A DNA stretch of 64,000 nt from Hydractinia symbiolongicarpus (GCF_029227915.1 NC_079877.1:8804001-8868000), one strand, 5' to 3'; numbered from the stretch's first letter, positions 17,831 through 27,991 are shown. The notes: generated by a model not told the origin, from the sequence alone. Numbers and translations: made by a program.

Positions 17831-17903
17831 GGGGAACTAGCTCAGATGGTAGAGCGCTCGCTTAGCATGCGAGAGGTACCGGGATCGATGCCCGGGTTCT
17901 CCA
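17831..17903 (+). tRNA. tRNA-Ala(AGC), terminator lost
   Basis: Unit 14; gene consensus, but the downstream TTTT is TTTA, so no oligo-T remains before Leu. Confidence 0.95.
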
Positions 17904-17971
17904 ATGCCTTTACCATAGGCGTAAAATAAATGAAATTTGCGCAGAGCAATTTGCAGCAGCGTTCGTGTCAT

Positions 17972-18087
17972 GTCGGGATGGCCGAGCGGTCTAAGGCGCC
18001 AGACTCAAGACAAAATGTTCTTCCACTCATCGCGTGGAGAATTCTGGTCCTCGAATGAGGGCTTGGTTTCGAATCCCACTTCCGACA
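17972..18087 (+). tRNA. tRNA-Leu(CAA), T-stem damaged
   Basis: Unit 14; G49 to T and G53 to T break two T-stem pairs and change B box GGTTCGA to GTTTCGA. Likely poorly transcribed or a pseudogene. Confidence 0.8.
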
Positions 18088-18128
18088 ACTTTTCCCTGCC
18101 ACACAAAATTTTAGGCCTAAAATGCAAG

Positions 18129-18222
18129 TCCACCGAGCCGGATTTGAACCAGCGACCTAAGGATGCCTGAGTGGTATAAGTTTGTCTACAGTCCTCCGCT
18201 CTACCAACTGAGCTATCGGTGG
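18129..18222 (-). tRNA. tRNA-Tyr(GTA), intron
   Basis: Unit 14; one intron change only. Confidence 0.95.
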
Positions 18223-18315
18223 ATGTAGCATCGTACAGTTCTTGTGCAGGACTATGCAGGTCATGTCACGTTTGTAGTATGACGTGGTTTTTAAAATGAT
18301 GCGATAGCTCGCACG

Positions 18316-18387
18316 TAGCAGAGGGTGGTTTCGATCCACCGACCTCTGGGTTATGGGCCCAGCTCGCTTCCTCTGCGCCACTCTGCT
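18316..18387 (-). tRNA. tRNA-iMet(CAT)
   Basis: Unit 15; T25 to A replaces G10:U25 with G10:A25. Confidence 0.93.
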
Positions 18388-18475
18388 GAAGGTAGGTAAG
18401 CTGAAATGTGTCTGATGTAAGGTGTAGTTTAGTATTGCGAACAGCACTCGAACTATGATCTTTTTACCATTTCCA

Positions 18476-18548
18476 GGGGGATTAGCTCACATGGTAGAGC
18501 GCTCGCTTTGCATGCGAGAGGTACCGGGATCGATGCCCGGATCCTCCA
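18476..18548 (+). tRNA. tRNA-Ala(TGC)
   Basis: Unit 15; consensus. Confidence 0.95.
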
Positions 18549-18810
18549 AGACGATGTTTTTAATTTATTTATTTTTATACTAATTTCAGTAGTTGCCAAT
18601 GGTCATAAGAGGATTTATGATGCTCCTAAGATTACCTGGTATTAATAATAATAATAATAATAATACTAAACCGCGCTGCATATGTCTAGAGCATTTCTTG
18701 CTGTTTAATTTCGCATTGACAGTATACACAGTTTCAGCTTTTAACATGATCGACCGTGTGGCATTCGGGCATTGACGCCATCGCGAACATATTATTTAAA
18801 TATGAACTCG

Positions 18811-18882
18811 TCCTCGGTAGTATAGTGGTAAGTATCCCCGCCTGTCACGCGGGAGACCGGGGTTCGATTCCCCGCCGGGGAG
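18811..18882 (+). tRNA. tRNA-Asp(GTC)
   Basis: Unit 15; consensus. Confidence 0.96.
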
Positions 18883-18955
18883 GTTCTTTTTATCTTGTCA
18901 ATGTTTCGTTTCACGTCAGTAGCGTTCGCGGGACTGTCCGGGAATACAGATTTAC

Positions 18956-19028
18956 GCCCGGTTAGCTCAGTCGGTAGAGCATCAGACTTTTAATCTGAGG
19001 GTCGCGGGTTCGAGTCCCTCATCGGGCG
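18956..19028 (+). tRNA. tRNA-Lys(TTT)
   Basis: Unit 15; consensus. Confidence 0.93.
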
Positions 19029-19135
19029 TAACAATTATTTGGTACGATGGTGAACTAACTTTCACCACAATGTCTTGTCGAAAGAGGATGAATAACGTAA
19101 CATTTGCGGAGTGGCAAAGGCGAAGCAAACTTGAT

Positions 19136-19208
19136 GGGGAACTAGCTCAGATGGTAGAGCGCTCGCTTAGCATGCGAGAGGTACCGGGATCGATGCCCGG
19201 GTTCTCCA
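19136..19208 (+). tRNA. tRNA-Ala(AGC)
   Basis: Unit 15; consensus. Confidence 0.96.
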
Positions 19209-19276
19209 ATGCCTTTTCCATAGGCGTAAAATAAATGAAATTTGCGCAGAGCAATTTGCAGCAGCGTTCGTGTCAT

Positions 19277-19392
19277 GTCGGGATGGCCGAGCGGTCTAAG
19301 GCGCCAGACTCAAGACAAAATGTTCTTCCACTCATCGCGTGGAGAATTCTGGTCCTCGAATGAGGGCGTGGGTTCGAATCCCACTTCCGACA
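19277..19392 (+). tRNA. tRNA-Leu(CAA), intron
   Basis: Unit 15; consensus. Confidence 0.96.
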
Positions 19393-19433
19393 ACTTTTCC
19401 CTGCCACACAAAATTTTAGGCCTAAAATGCAAG

Positions 19434-19527
19434 TCCACCGAGCCGGATTTGAACCAGCGACCTAAGGATGCCTGAGTGGTATAAGTTCGTCTACAGTCCT
19501 CCGCTCTACCAACTGAGCTATCGGTGG
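19434..19527 (-). tRNA. tRNA-Tyr(GTA), intron
   Basis: Unit 15; consensus. Confidence 0.95.
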
Positions 19528-19620
19528 ATGTAGCATCGTACAGTTCTTGTGCAGGACTATGCAGGTCATGTCACGTTTGTAGTATGACGTGGTTTTTAAA
19601 ATGATGCGATAGCTCGCACG

Positions 19621-19692
19621 TAGCAGAGGGTGGTTTCGATCCACCGACCTCTGGGTTATGGGCCCAGCACGCTTCCTCTGCGCCACTCTGCT
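19621..19692 (-). tRNA. tRNA-iMet(CAT)
   Basis: Unit 16; consensus. Confidence 0.97.
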
Positions 19693-19780
19693 GAAGGTAG
19701 GTAAGCTGAAATGTGTCTGATGTAAGGTGTAGTTTAGTATTGCGAACAGCACTCGAACTATGACCTTTTTACCATTTCCA

Positions 19781-19853
19781 GGGGGATTAGCTCACATGGT
19801 AGAGCGCTCGCTTTGCATGCGAGAGGTACCGGGATCGATGCCCGGATCCTCCA
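19781..19853 (+). tRNA. tRNA-Ala(TGC)
   Basis: Unit 16; consensus. Confidence 0.95.
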
Positions 19854-20112
19854 AGACGATGTTTTTAATTTATTTATTTTTATACTAATTTCAGTAGTTG
19901 CCAATGGTCATAAGAGGATTTATGATGCTCCTAAGATTACCTGGTATTAATAATAATAATAATAATACTAAACCGCGCTGCATATGTCTAGAGCATTTCT
20001 TGCTGTTTAATTTCGCATTGACAGTATACACAGTTTCAGCTTTTAACATGATCGACCGTGTGGCATTCGGGCATTGACGCCATCGCGAACATATTATTTA
20101 AATATGAACTCG

Positions 20113-20183
20113 TCCTCGGTAGTATAGTGGTAAGTATCCCCGCCTGTCACGCGGGAGACCGGGGTTCGATTCCCCGCCGGGAG
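20113..20183 (+). tRNA. tRNA-Asp(GTC), 1-nt acceptor deletion
   Basis: Unit 16; one G is missing from the 3' acceptor run (GGG for GGGG), so the acceptor stem cannot pair in full. 71 nt. Confidence 0.85.
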
Positions 20184-20256
20184 GTTCTTTTTATCTTGTC
20201 AATGTTTCGTTTCACGTCAGTAGCGTTCGCGGGACTGTCCGGGAATACAGATTTAC

Positions 20257-20329
20257 GCCCGGTTAGCTCAGTCGGTAGAGCATCAGACTTTTAATCTGAG
20301 GGTCGCGGGTTCGAGTCCTTCATCGGGCG
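20257..20329 (+). tRNA. tRNA-Lys(TTT)
   Basis: Unit 16; C63 to T gives a G51:U63 wobble beside the fixed C50:U64 mismatch. Confidence 0.88.
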
Positions 20330-20436
20330 TAACAATTATTTGGTACGATGGTGAACTAACTTTCACCACAATGTCTTGTCGAAAGAGGATGAATAACGTA
20401 ACATTTGCGGAGTGGCAAAGGCGAAGCAAACTTGAT

Positions 20437-20509
20437 GGGGAACTAGCTCAGATGGTAGAGCGCTCGCTTAGCATGCGAGAGGTACCGGGATGGATGCCCG
20501 GGTTCTCCA
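20437..20509 (+). tRNA. tRNA-Ala(AGC), C56 lost
   Basis: Unit 16; T-loop C56 to G, an invariant base and a core B-box base. Also seen in unit 22. Confidence 0.88.
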
Positions 20510-20577
20510 ATGCCTTTTCCATAGGCGTAAAATAAATGAAATTTGCGCAGAGCAATTTGCAGCAGCGTTCGTGTCAT

Positions 20578-20693
20578 GTCGGGATGGCCGAGCGGTCTAA
20601 GGCGCCAGACTCAAGACAAAATGTTCTTCCACTCATCGCGTGGAGAATTCTGGTCCTCGAATGAGGGCGTGGGTTCGAATCCCACTTCCGACA
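20578..20693 (+). tRNA. tRNA-Leu(CAA), intron
   Basis: Unit 16; consensus. Confidence 0.96.
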
Positions 20694-20734
20694 ACTTTTC
20701 CCTGCCACACAAAATTTTAGGCCTAAAATGCAAG

Positions 20735-20824
20735 TCCACCGAGCCGGATTTGAACCAGCGACCTAAGGATGAGTGGTATAAGTTCGTCTACTGTCCTCCG
20801 CTCTACCAACTGAGCTATCGGTGG
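20735..20824 (-). tRNA. tRNA-Tyr(GTA), U33 lost and short intron
   Basis: Unit 16; T33 to A (loop CAGTAG) and a 4-nt deletion shortening the intron from 21 to 17 nt. The anticodon is still GTA. Likely defective in decoding and perhaps in splicing. Confidence 0.87.
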
Positions 20825-20917
20825 ATGTAGCATCGTACAGTTCTTGTGCAGGACTATGCAGGTCATGTCACGTTTGTAGTATGACGTGGTTTTTAAAATG
20901 ATGCGATAGCTCGCACG

Positions 20918-20989
20918 TAGCAGAGGGTGGTTTCGATCCACCGACCTCTGGGTTATGGGCCCAGCACGCTTCCTCTGCGCCACTCTGCT
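20918..20989 (-). tRNA. tRNA-iMet(CAT)
   Basis: Unit 17; consensus. Confidence 0.97.
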
Positions 20990-21077
20990 GAAGGTAGGTA
21001 AGCTGAAATGTGTCTGATGTAAGGTGTAGTTTAGTATTGCGAACAGCACTCGAACTATGACCTTTTTACCATTTCCA

Positions 21078-21150
21078 GGGGGATTAGCTCACATGGTAGA
21101 GCGCTCGCTTTGCATGCGAGAGGTACCGGGATCGATGCCCGGATCCTCCA
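21078..21150 (+). tRNA. tRNA-Ala(TGC)
   Basis: Unit 17; consensus. Confidence 0.95.
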
Positions 21151-21409
21151 AGACGATGTTTTTAATTTATTTATTTTTATACTAATTTCAGTAGTTGCCA
21201 ATGGTCATAAGAGGATTTATGATGCTCCTAAGATTACCTGGTATTAATAATAATAATAATAATACTAAACCGCGCTGCATATGTCTAGAGCATTTCTTGC
21301 TGTTTAATTTCGCATTGACAGTATACACAGTTTCAGCTTTTAACATGATCGACCGTGTGGCATTCGGGCATTGACGCCATCGCGAACATATTATTTAAAT
21401 ATGAACTCG

Positions 21410-21481
21410 TCCTCGGTAGTATAGTGGTAAGTATCCCCGCCTGTCACGCGGGAGACCGGGGTTCGATTCCCCGCCGGGGAG
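21410..21481 (+). tRNA. tRNA-Asp(GTC)
   Basis: Unit 17; consensus. Confidence 0.96.
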
Positions 21482-21554
21482 GTTCTTTTTATCTTGTCAA
21501 TGTTTCGTTTCACGTCAGTAGCGTTCGCGGGACTGTCCGGGAATACAGATTTAC

Positions 21555-21627
21555 GCCCGGTTAGCTCAGTCGGTAGAGCATCAGACTTTTAATCTGAGGG
21601 TCGCGGGTTCGAGTCCCTCATCGGGCG
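21555..21627 (+). tRNA. tRNA-Lys(TTT)
   Basis: Unit 17; consensus. Confidence 0.93.
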
Positions 21628-21734
21628 TAACAATTATTTGGTACGATGGTGAACTAACTTTCACCACAATGTCTTGTCGAAAGAGGATGAATAACGTAAC
21701 ATTTGCGGAGTGGCAAAGGCGAAGCAAACTTGAT

Positions 21735-21807
21735 GGGGAACTAGCTCAGATGGTAGAGCGCTCGCTTAGCATGCGAGAGGTACCGGGATCGATGCCCGGG
21801 TTCTCCA
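21735..21807 (+). tRNA. tRNA-Ala(AGC)
   Basis: Unit 17; consensus. Confidence 0.96.
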
Positions 21808-21875
21808 ATGCCTTTTCCATAGGCGTAAAATAAATGAAATTTGCGCAGAGCAATTTGCAGCAGCGTTCGTGTCAT

Positions 21876-21991
21876 GTCGGGATGGCCGAGCGGTCTAAGG
21901 CGCCAGACTCAAGACAAAATGTTCTTCCACTCATCGCGTGGAGAATTCTGGTCCTCGAATGAGGGCGTGGGTTCGAATCCCACTTCCGACA
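21876..21991 (+). tRNA. tRNA-Leu(CAA), intron
   Basis: Unit 17; consensus. Confidence 0.96.
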
Positions 21992-22032
21992 ACTTTTCCC
22001 TGCCACACAAAATTTTAGGCCTAAAATGCAAG

Positions 22033-22126
22033 TCCACCGAGCCGGATTTGAACCAGCGACCTAAGGATGCCTGAGTGGTATAAGTTCGTCTACAGTCCTC
22101 CGCTCTACCAACTGAGCTATCGGTGA
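22033..22126 (-). tRNA. tRNA-Tyr(GTA), C1 changed
   Basis: Unit 17; C1 to T gives U1:G72 in place of the C1:G72 pair that eukaryotic TyrRS recognises. Confidence 0.9.
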
Positions 22127-22219
22127 ATGTAGCATCGTACAGTTCTTGTGCAGGACTATGCAGGTCATGTCACGTTTGTAGTATGACGTGGTTTTTAAAA
22201 TGATGCGATAGCTCGCACG

Positions 22220-22291
22220 TAGCAGAGGGTGGTTTCGATTCACCGACCTCTGGGTTATGGGCCCAGCACGCTTCCTCTGCGCCACTCTGCT
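22220..22291 (-). tRNA. tRNA-iMet(CAT)
   Basis: Unit 18; G53 to A breaks 53:61 and the first part of the B box. Confidence 0.92.
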
Positions 22292-22379
22292 GAAGGTAAG
22301 TAAGCTGAAATGTGTCTGATGTAAGGTGTAGTTTAGTATTGCGAACAGCACTCGAACTATGACCTTTTTACCATTTCCA

Positions 22380-22452
22380 GGGGGATTAGCTCACATGGTA
22401 GAGCGCTCGCTTTGCATGCAAGAGGTACCGGGATCGATGCCCGGATCCTCCA
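22380..22452 (+). tRNA. tRNA-Ala(TGC)
   Basis: Unit 18; G41 to A, a C29:A41 mismatch. Confidence 0.91.
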
Positions 22453-22711
22453 AGACGATGTTTTTAATTTATTTATTTTTATACTAATTTCAGTAGTTGC
22501 CAATGGTCATAAGAGGATTTATGATGCTCCTAAGATTACCTGGTATTAATAATAATAATAATAATACTAAACCGCGCTGCATATGTCTAGAGCATTTCTT
22601 TCTGTTTAATTTCGCATTGACAGTATACACAGTTTCAGCTTTTAACATGATCGACCGTGTGGCATTCGGGCATTGACGCCATCGCGAACATATTATTTAA
22701 ATATGAACTCG

Positions 22712-22783
22712 TCCTCGGTAGTATAGTGGTAAGTATCCCCGCCTGTCACGCGGGAGACCGGGGTTCGATTCCCCGCCGGGGAG
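22712..22783 (+). tRNA. tRNA-Asp(GTC)
   Basis: Unit 18; consensus. Confidence 0.96.
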
Positions 22784-22856
22784 GTTCTTTTTATCTTGTC
22801 AATGTTTCGTTTCACGTCAGTAGCGTTCGCGGGACTGTCCGGGAATACAGATTTAC

Positions 22857-22929
22857 GCCCGGTTAGCTCAGTCGGTAGAGCATCAGACTTTTAATCTGAG
22901 GGTCGCGGGTTCGAGTCCCTCATCGGGCG
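22857..22929 (+). tRNA. tRNA-Lys(TTT)
   Basis: Unit 18; consensus. Confidence 0.93.
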
Positions 22930-23036
22930 TAACAATTATTTGGTACGATGGTGAACTAACTTTCACCACAATGTCTTGTCGAAAGAGGATGAATAACGTA
23001 ACATTTGCGGAGTGGCAAAGGCGAAGCAAACTTGAT

Positions 23037-23109
23037 GGGGAACTAGCTCAGATGGTAGAGCGCTCGCTTAGCATGCGAGAGGTACCGGGATCGATGCCCG
23101 GGTTCTCCA
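23037..23109 (+). tRNA. tRNA-Ala(AGC)
   Basis: Unit 18; consensus. Confidence 0.96.
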
Positions 23110-23177
23110 ATGCCTTTTCCATAGGCGTAAAATAAATGAAATTTGCGCAGAGCAATTTGCAGCAGCGTTCGTGTCAT

Positions 23178-23293
23178 GTCGGGATGGCCGAGCGGTCTAA
23201 GGCGCCAGACTCAAGACAAAATGTTCTTCCACTCATCGCGTGGAGAATTCTGGTCCTCGAATGAGGGCGTGGGTTCGAATCCCACTTCCGACA
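23178..23293 (+). tRNA. tRNA-Leu(CAA), intron
   Basis: Unit 18; consensus. Confidence 0.96.
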
Positions 23294-23334
23294 ACTTTTC
23301 CCTGCCACACAAAATTTTAGGCCTAAAATGCAAG

Positions 23335-23428
23335 TCCACCGAGCCGGATTTGAACCAGCGACCTAAGGATGCCTGAGTGGTATAAGTTCGTCTACAGTCC
23401 TCCGCTCTACCAACTGAGCTATCGGTGG
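23335..23428 (-). tRNA. tRNA-Tyr(GTA), intron
   Basis: Unit 18; consensus. Confidence 0.95.
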
Positions 23429-23521
23429 ATGTAGCATCGTACAGTTCTTGTGCAGGACTATGCAGGTCATGTCACGTTTGTAGTATGACGTGGTTTTTAA
23501 AATGATGCGATAGCTCGCACG

Positions 23522-23593
23522 TAGCAGAGGGTGGTTTCGATCCACCGACCTCTGGGTTATGGGCCCAGCACGCTTCCTCTGCGCCACTCTGCT
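23522..23593 (-). tRNA. tRNA-iMet(CAT)
   Basis: Unit 19; consensus. Confidence 0.97.
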
Positions 23594-23681
23594 GAAGGTA
23601 GGTAAGCTGAAATGTGTCTGATGTAAGGTGTAGTTTAGTATTGCGAACAGCACTCGAACTATGACATTTTTACCATTTCCA

Positions 23682-23754
23682 GGGGGATTAGCTCACATGG
23701 TAGAGCGCTCGCTTTGCATGCGAGAGGTACCGGGATCGATGCCCGGATCCTCCA
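23682..23754 (+). tRNA. tRNA-Ala(TGC)
   Basis: Unit 19; consensus. Confidence 0.95.
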
Positions 23755-24013
23755 AGACGATGTTTTTAATTTATTTATTTTTATACTAATTTCAGTAGTT
23801 GCCAATGGTCATAAGAGGATTTATGATGCTCCTAAGATTACCTGGTATTAATAATAATAATAATAATACTAAACCGCGCTGCATATGTCTAGAGCATTTC
23901 TTGCTGTTTAATTTCGCATTGACAGTATACACAGTTTCAGCTTTTAACATGATCGACCGTGTGGCATTCGGGCATTGACGCCATCGCGAACATATTATTT
24001 AAATATGAACTCG

Positions 24014-24085
24014 TCCTCGGTAGTATAGTGGTAAGTATCCCCGCCTGTCACGCGGGAGACCGGGGTTCGATTCCCCGCCGGGGAG
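24014..24085 (+). tRNA. tRNA-Asp(GTC)
   Basis: Unit 19; consensus. Confidence 0.96.
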
Positions 24086-24158
24086 GTTCTTTTTATCTTG
24101 TCAATGTTTCGTTTCACGTCAGTAGCGTTCGCGGGACTGTCCGGGAATACAGATTTAC

Positions 24159-24231
24159 GCCCGGTTAGCTCAGTCGGTAGAGCATCAGACTTTTAATCTG
24201 AGGGTCGCGGGTTCGAGTCCCTCATCGGGCG
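24159..24231 (+). tRNA. tRNA-Lys(TTT)
   Basis: Unit 19; consensus. Confidence 0.93.
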
Positions 24232-24338
24232 TAACAATTATTTGGTACGATGGTGAACTAACTTTCACCACAATGTCTTGTCGAAAGAGGATGAATAACG
24301 TAACATTTGCGGAGTGGCAAAGGCGAAGCAAACTTGAT

Positions 24339-24411
24339 GGGGAACTAGCTCAGATGGTAGAGCGCTCGCATAGCATGCGAGAGGTACCGGGATCGATGCC
24401 CGGGTTCTCCA
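24339..24411 (+). tRNA. tRNA-Ala(AGC)
   Basis: Unit 19; T32 to A in the anticodon loop. Confidence 0.93.
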
Positions 24412-24479
24412 ATGCCTTTTCCATAGGCGTAAAATAAATGAAATTTGCGCAGAGCAATTTGCAGCAGCGTTCGTGTCAT

Positions 24480-24595
24480 GTCGGGATGGCCGAGCGGTCT
24501 AAGGCGCCAGACTCAAGACAAAATGTTCTTCCACTCATCGCGTGGAGAATTCTGGTCCTCGAATGAGGGCGTGGGTTCGAATCCCACTTCCGACA
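24480..24595 (+). tRNA. tRNA-Leu(CAA), intron
   Basis: Unit 19; consensus. Confidence 0.96.
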
Positions 24596-24636
24596 ACTTT
24601 TCCCTGTCACACAAAATTTTAGGCCTAAAATGCAAG

Positions 24637-24730
24637 TCCACCGAGCCGGATTTGAACCAGCGACCTAAGGATGCCTGAGTGGTATAAGTTCGTCTACAGT
24701 CCTCCGCTCTACCAACTGAGCTATCGGTGG
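24637..24730 (-). tRNA. tRNA-Tyr(GTA), intron
   Basis: Unit 19; consensus. Confidence 0.95.
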
Positions 24731-24823
24731 ATGTAGCATCGTACAGTTCTTGTGCAGGACTATGCAGGTCATGTCACGTTTGTAGTATGACGTGGTTTTT
24801 AAAATGATGCGATAGCTCGCACG

Positions 24824-24895
24824 TAGCAGAGGGTGGTTTCGATCCACCGACCTCTGGGTTATGGGCCCAGCACGCTTCCTCTGCGCCACTCTGCT
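24824..24895 (-). tRNA. tRNA-iMet(CAT)
   Basis: Unit 20; consensus. Confidence 0.97.
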
Positions 24896-24983
24896 GAAGG
24901 TAGGTAAGCTGAAATGTGTCTGATGTAAGGTGTAGTTTAGTATTGCGAACAGCACTCGAACTATGACCTTTTTACCATTTCCA

Positions 24984-25056
24984 GGGGGATTAGCTCACAT
25001 GGTAGAGCGCTCGCTTTGCATGCGAGAGGTACCGGGATCGATGCCCGGATCCTCCA
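24984..25056 (+). tRNA. tRNA-Ala(TGC)
   Basis: Unit 20; consensus. Confidence 0.95.
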
Positions 25057-25315
25057 AGACGATGTTTTTAATTTATTTATTTTTATACTAATTTCAGTAG
25101 TTGCCAATGGTCATAAGAGGATTTATGATGCTCCTAAGATTACCTGGTATTAATAATAATAATAATAATACTAAACCGCGCTGCATATGTCTAGAGCATT
25201 TCTTGCTGTTTAATTTCGCATTGACAGTATACACAGTTTCAGCTTTTAACATGATCGACCGTGTGGCATTCGGGCATTGACGCCATCGCGAACATATTAT
25301 TTAAATATGAACTCG

Positions 25316-25387
25316 TCCTCGGTAGTATAGTGGTAAGTATCCCCGCCTGTCACGCGGGAGACCGGGGTTCGATTCCCCGCCGGGGAG
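25316..25387 (+). tRNA. tRNA-Asp(GTC)
   Basis: Unit 20; consensus. Confidence 0.96.
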
Positions 25388-25460
25388 GTTCTTTTTATCT
25401 TGTCAATGTTTCGTTTCACGTCAGTAGCGTTCGCGGGACTGTCCGGGAATACAGATTTAC

Positions 25461-25533
25461 GCCCGGATAGCTCAGTCGGTAGAGCATCAGACTTTTAATC
25501 TGAGGGTCGCGGGTTCGAGTCCCTCATCGGGCG
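25461..25533 (+). tRNA. tRNA-Lys(TTT)
   Basis: Unit 20; T7 to A, an A7:A66 mismatch at the inner acceptor pair. Confidence 0.9.
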
Positions 25534-25640
25534 TAACAATTATTTGGTACGATGGTGAACTAACTTTCACCACAATGTCTTGTCGAAAGAGGATGAATAA
25601 CGTAACATTTGCGGAGTGGCAAAGGCGAAGCAAACTTGAT

Positions 25641-25713
25641 GGGGAACTAGCTCAGATGGTAGAGCGCTCGCTTAGCATGCGAGAGGTACCGGGATCGATG
25701 CCCGGGTTCTCCA
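25641..25713 (+). tRNA. tRNA-Ala(AGC)
   Basis: Unit 20; consensus. Confidence 0.96.
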
Positions 25714-25781
25714 ATGCCTTTTCCATAGGCGTAAAATAAATGAAATTTGCGCAGAGCAATTTGCAGCAGCGTTCGTGTCAT

Positions 25782-25897
25782 GTCGGGATGGCCGAGCGGT
25801 CTAAGGCGCCAGACTCAAGACAAAATGTTATTCCACTCATCGCGTGGAGAATTCTGGTCCTCGAATGAGGGCGTGGGTTCGAATCCCACTTCCGACA
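25782..25897 (+). tRNA. tRNA-Leu(CAA), intron
   Basis: Unit 20; one intron change only. Confidence 0.96.
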
Positions 25898-25938
25898 ACT
25901 TTTCCCTGCCACACAAAATTTTAGGCCTAAAATGCAAG

Positions 25939-26032
25939 TCCACCGAGCCGGATTTGAACCAGCGACCTAAGGATGCCTGAGTGGTATAAGTTCGTCTACA
26001 GTCCTCCGCTCTACCAACTGAGCTATCGGTGG
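25939..26032 (-). tRNA. tRNA-Tyr(GTA), intron
   Basis: Unit 20; consensus. Confidence 0.95.
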
Positions 26033-26125
26033 ATGTAGCATCGTACAGTTCTTGTGCAGGACTATGCTGGTCATGTCACGTTTGTAGTATGACGTGGTTT
26101 TTAAAATGATGCGATAGCTCGCACG

Positions 26126-26197
26126 TAGCAGAGGGTGGTTTCGATCCACCGACCTCTGGGTTATGGGCCCAGCACGCTTCCTCTGCGCCACTCTGCT
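26126..26197 (-). tRNA. tRNA-iMet(CAT)
   Basis: Unit 21; consensus. Confidence 0.97.
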
Positions 26198-26285
26198 GAA
26201 GGTAGGTAAGCTGAAATGTGTCTGATGTAAGGTGTAGTTTAGTATTGCGAACAGCACTCGAACTATGACCTTTTTACCATTTCCA

Positions 26286-26358
26286 GGGGGATTAGCTCAC
26301 ATGGTAGAGCGCTCGCTTTGCATGCGAGAGGTACCGGGATCGATGCCCGGATCCTCCA
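26286..26358 (+). tRNA. tRNA-Ala(TGC)
   Basis: Unit 21; consensus. Confidence 0.95.
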
Positions 26359-26617
26359 AGACGATGTTTTTAATTTATTTATTTTTATACTAATTTCAGT
26401 AGTTGCCAATGGTCATAAGAGGATTTATGATGCTCCTAAGATTACCTGGTATTAATAATAATAATAATAATACTAAACCGCGCTGCATATGTCTAGAGCA
26501 TTTCTTGCTGTTTAATTTCGCATTGACAGTATACACAGTTTCAGCTTTTAACATGATCGACCGTGTGGCATTCGGGCATTGACGCCATCGCGAACATATT
26601 ATTTAAATATGAACTCG

Positions 26618-26689
26618 TCCTCTGTAGTATAGTGGTAAGTATCCCCGCCTGTCACGCGGGAGACCGGGGTTCGATTCCCCGCCGGGGAG
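26618..26689 (+). tRNA. tRNA-Asp(GTC)
   Basis: Unit 21; G6 to T, a U6:C67 acceptor mismatch. Confidence 0.92.
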
Positions 26690-26762
26690 GTTCTTTTTAT
26701 CTTGTCAATGTTTCGTTTCACGTCAGTAGCGTTCGCGGGACTGTCCGGGAATACAGATTTAC

Positions 26763-26835
26763 GCCCGGTTAGCTCAGTCGGTAGAGCATCAGACTTTTAA
26801 TCTGAGGGTCGCGGGTTCGAGTCCCTCATCGGGCG
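26763..26835 (+). tRNA. tRNA-Lys(TTT)
   Basis: Unit 21; consensus. Confidence 0.93.
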
Positions 26836-26942
26836 TAACAATTATTTGGTACGATGGTGAACTAACTTTCACCACAATGTCTTGTCGAAAGAGGATGAAT
26901 AACGTAACATTTGCGGAGTGGCAAAGGCGAAGCAAACTTGAT

Positions 26943-27015
26943 GGGGAACTAGCTCAGATGGTAGAGCGCTCGCTTAGCATGCGAGAGGTACCGGGATCGA
27001 TGCCCGGGTTCTCCA
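26943..27015 (+). tRNA. tRNA-Ala(AGC)
   Basis: Unit 21; consensus. Confidence 0.96.
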
Positions 27016-27083
27016 ATGCCTTTTCCATAGGCGTAAAATAAATGAAATTTGCGCAGAGCAATTTGCAGCAGCGTTCGTGTCAT

Positions 27084-27199
27084 GTCGGGATGGCCGAGCG
27101 GTCTAAGGCGCCAGACTCAAGACAAAATGTTCTTCCACTCATCGCGTGGAGAATTCTGGTCCTCGAATGAGGGCGTGGGTTCGAATCCCACTTCCGACA
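27084..27199 (+). tRNA. tRNA-Leu(CAA), intron
   Basis: Unit 21; consensus. Confidence 0.96.
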
Positions 27200-27240
27200 A
27201 CTTTTCCCTGCCACACAAAATTTTAGGCCTAAAATGCAAG

Positions 27241-27334
27241 TCCACCGAGCCGGATTTGAACCAGCGACCTAAGGATGCCTGAGTGGTATAAGTTCGTCTA
27301 CAGTCCTCCGCTCTACCAACTGAGCTATCGGTGG
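27241..27334 (-). tRNA. tRNA-Tyr(GTA), intron
   Basis: Unit 21; consensus. Confidence 0.95.
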
Positions 27335-27427
27335 ATGTAGCATCGTACAGTTCTTGTGCAGGACTATGCAGGTCATGTCACGTTTGTAGTATGACGTGGT
27401 TTTTAAAATGATGCGATAGCTCGCACG

Positions 27428-27499
27428 TAGCAAAGGGTGGTTTCGATCCACCGACCTCTGGGTTATGGGCCCAGCACGCTTCCTCTGCGCCACTCTGCT
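27428..27499 (-). tRNA. tRNA-iMet(CAT)
   Basis: Unit 22; C68 to T, a G5:U68 wobble. Confidence 0.95.
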
Positions 27500-27587
27500 G
27501 AAGGTAGGTAAGCTGAAATGTGTCTGATGTAAGGTGTAGTTTAGTATTGCGAACAGCACTCGAACTATGACCTTTTTACCATTTCCA

Positions 27588-27660
27588 GGGGGATTAGCTC
27601 ACATGGTAGAGCGCTCGCTTTGCATGCGAGAGGTACCGGGATCGATGCCCGGATCCTCCA
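27588..27660 (+). tRNA. tRNA-Ala(TGC)
   Basis: Unit 22; consensus. Confidence 0.95.
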
Positions 27661-27919
27661 AGACGATGTTTTTAATTTATTTATTTTTATACTAATTTCA
27701 GTAGTTGCCAATGGTCATAAGAGGATTTATGATGCTCCTAAGATTACCTGGTATTAATAATAATAATAATAATACTAAACCGTGCTGCATATGTCTAGAG
27801 CATTTCTTGCTGTTTAATTTCGCATTGACAGTATACACAGTTTCAGCTTTTAACATGATCGACCGTGTGGCATTCGGGCATTGACGCCATCGCGAACATA
27901 TTATTTAAATATGAACTCG

Positions 27920-27991
27920 TCCTCGGTAGTATAGTGGTAAGTATCCCCGCCTGTCACGCGGGAGACCGGGGTTCGATTCCCCGCCGGGGAG
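27920..27991 (+). tRNA. tRNA-Asp(GTC)
   Basis: Unit 22; consensus. Confidence 0.96.
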
